DNA of 6,333 nt. It comes from Chloroflexota bacterium (GTDB taxonomy: Bacteria > Chloroflexota > UBA11872 > VXNJ01). The position numbers and the translations under genes were made by a program. Positions within the stretch are counted from its first letter, which is position 1, and each line of letters begins with the position of its first letter. This document shows, one piece after another, positions 5,456 through 6,333 of this stretch. The stretch is taken from the NCBI GenBank assembly GCA_026708165.1, contig JAPOVO010000432.1, positions 1 to 6,333 on the forward strand, in the 5' to 3' direction. The notes beneath the pieces are model-generated. The model saw nothing but the letters and a program-made list of their open reading frames with translations, did no database searches and was not told the DNA's origin.

Positions 5456-6333
5456 TCAAGGAGAGCCGAACGCCGCCCCAACCTGAATTTCATCGGCAGG
5501 CTCGAATTCCGGTAACCGCGTCCAGCGGTCTCCGTCATAAAGCGTCCATAGCAGGTCATACCCGATCATGGGCACGATCACAGAGGACTGCGAATCGGGG
5601 CTGTATTCAAGGATCCCCGCTTGAAAATACTGACGTACGCGTCCCGACGTTCCACGATGCCAAACGAGTGTCCCGGCCGCTCCGGTATCGGGTCTTGCAT
5701 CCGTTTTCGGATACCCGAAGCTCACCTCGCCTCCGTGAACCGAATAGAAATCCAGAAATCCCGTGAAGCTGCCGTCGACAGCGAAGTTGGAGACCTTGTG
5801 TCCCCAGGGTCCCGACACGACACCGGCATTGGGATTGACGATCTCAGGCTCAAAGCCCATGTCTGCAGCATACCCAGCCCCGCCACCAATGATCTCCCAA
5901 GAGAGACGCCGCTGAAACTCGAAGCCTTGAGTGTCCGGGTTGTACCGCCAGTCGATCGCGCCGCGCTGAAAGTATTGTGTGAGCGTGCCAAGTTGCTCCT
6001 CGAATACCTCGGAAAGCGGGTCGCCCCATCGCCGGGAGCCGCCGGTATACCTGAAGAAACCCAGAAAGTCGGCGACGTGTGGCTTACCATCACTCAGCAA
6101 CCGCAGGGTCAAGAGGTTGTGTGAGGTTGCCGGCACGAAATTGGAAGCCGTGACTGAAGCAGGTCCGATGCTGTACCTGAGACCGACGTCGGGATCGAAT
6201 GCAGCTACCGGCAGGGGTAGCGCCGCAAACACCTTGACCGCGCGGTTTAGCTGATCTGCCACGTAGATTCGACCGGTTGGTCCAACGGCAAGGCCCTTCG
6301 GCCCCCGAAACTCGTCTTGCGCGGTGCCTCGGG
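5456..6333 (-). CDS. NHL-repeat protein with two C-terminal FGYP/QYF modules (N-terminus beyond right window edge)
   Basis: The frame stays open to the right edge; 291 residues are visible, ending in a TGA at 5456-5458. The first visible residues (FRGPKGLAVGPTGRIYVADQ followed by an N-R-x-V-K-V-F strand) are a textbook last blade of an NHL-type beta-propeller, so more blades are expected upstream. An apparent GTG start at 6262 falls inside this blade and is not the real start. After a linker come two divergent copies of a module of about 60-70 residues. Copy 1 contains FRYTGG, WGDPLSE and LTQYFQRGAIDW; copy 2 contains YSVHGG, FGYPKTD and VRQYFQAGILEY. I know this module mainly from Chloroflexota secreted or surface proteins, where it reads roughly GG..FGYPISE...VQYFE..R.EYHPE. 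A signal peptide would be off-window, so an extracellular site is inference. No catalytic residues can be named. A role in binding or display is the most that can be suggested. Confidence 0.8.
   Translation of the reverse strand, partial: RGTAQDEFRGPKGLAVGPTGRIYVADQLNRAVKVFAALPLPVAAFDPDVGLRYSIGPASVTASNFVPATSHNLLTLRLLSDGKPHVADFLGFFRYTGGSRRWGDPLSEVFEEQLGTLTQYFQRGAIDWRYNPDTQGFEFQRRLSWEIIGGGAGYAADMGFEPEIVNPNAGVVSGPWGHKVSNFAVDGSFTGFLDFYSVHGGEVSFGYPKTDARPDTGAAGTLVWHRGTSGRVRQYFQAGILEYSPDSQSSVIVPMIGYDLLWTLYDGDRWTRLPEFEPADEIQVGAAFGSP
5549..5758 (-). repeat. FGYP/QYF module, copy 2 (protein-level repeat)
   Basis: Runs from FLDFYSVHGG through FGYPKTD to QYFQAGILEYSPDS and ends near GYDLL. It matches copy 1 in order and spacing of the GG, G-x-P and QYFQ.G elements, with about ten extra residues between P and QYF. 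The DNA has diverged, so this is an old duplication. Confidence 0.65.
5888..6067 (-). repeat. FGYP/QYF module, copy 1 (protein-level repeat)
   Basis: Runs from FLGFFRYTGG through WGDPLSEVFEE to LTQYFQRGAIDWRYNPDT and ends near LSWEII. It keeps the GG...G.P...QYFQ.G framework of copy 2, but WGDP replaces the usual FGYP. Confidence 0.65.

Noticed and set aside
5722..6124. Overlapping open frames on both strands over the NHL/FGYP gene (5722-6093 minus, 5621-6124 plus)
   Set aside because: The frame with the duplicated module and NHL blade is clearly the coding one; these have atypical composition and no motifs.
6260..6262. GTG as start of the right-edge gene
   Set aside because: The same frame continues upstream to the window edge and the residues there complete an NHL blade, so the GTG is an internal valine codon.

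Overview
The window holds seven protein genes, two of them cut by the window edges, packed at bacterial density on moderately GC-rich DNA. Six lie on the minus strand and only the peptide deformylase gene is on the plus strand. The best taxonomic hint is the protein at the right edge. It carries two copies of a 'GG..(F/W)G(Y/D)P...QYF...' module that I associate with Chloroflexota (uncultured Dehalococcoidia/SAR202-like or relatives). This is inference from one family; no rRNA or marker gene confirms it.

Layout, left to right. (1) 1-638, minus: N-terminal half of an N-acetylglucosamine-6-phosphate deacetylase (NagA), cut by the left edge. (2) 753-2051, minus: a complete M16 zinc peptidase. 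(3) 2169-2774, plus: peptide deformylase (Def), divergent from the peptidase across a 117-bp gap that may hold a promoter. (4) 2847-3410, minus: MoaB/MogA-type molybdenum cofactor protein with a His-rich N-terminal tail, convergent with def. (5) 3427-4410, minus: class I fructose-bisphosphate aldolase of the DhnA/FbaB type, with a strong AGGAGG ribosome binding site. (6) 4454-5329, minus: PHP-domain phosphoesterase of the RNase AM/TrpH family. (7) 5456-6333, minus: C-terminal part of an NHL-repeat protein with the duplicated module.

The PHP, aldolase and MoaB genes are transcribed in that order with gaps of 43 and 16 bp, so they probably form one operon. Their functions (nucleotide or RNA turnover, glycolysis/gluconeogenesis, molybdopterin synthesis) do not make an obvious single pathway; the group looks like a housekeeping cluster. 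The peptidase and NagA genes are also collinear, but 114 bp apart.

I see no tRNA, rRNA, CRISPR array, insertion sequence or phage gene, and no gene-free stretch longer than 300 bases; the longest gap is 126 bp. I found no convincing intrinsic terminator. I do not see a new multi-gene system. The items most worth a second look are the duplicated module at the right edge, the His-rich tail of MoaB, and the altered 'TLAPE' motif in NagA.
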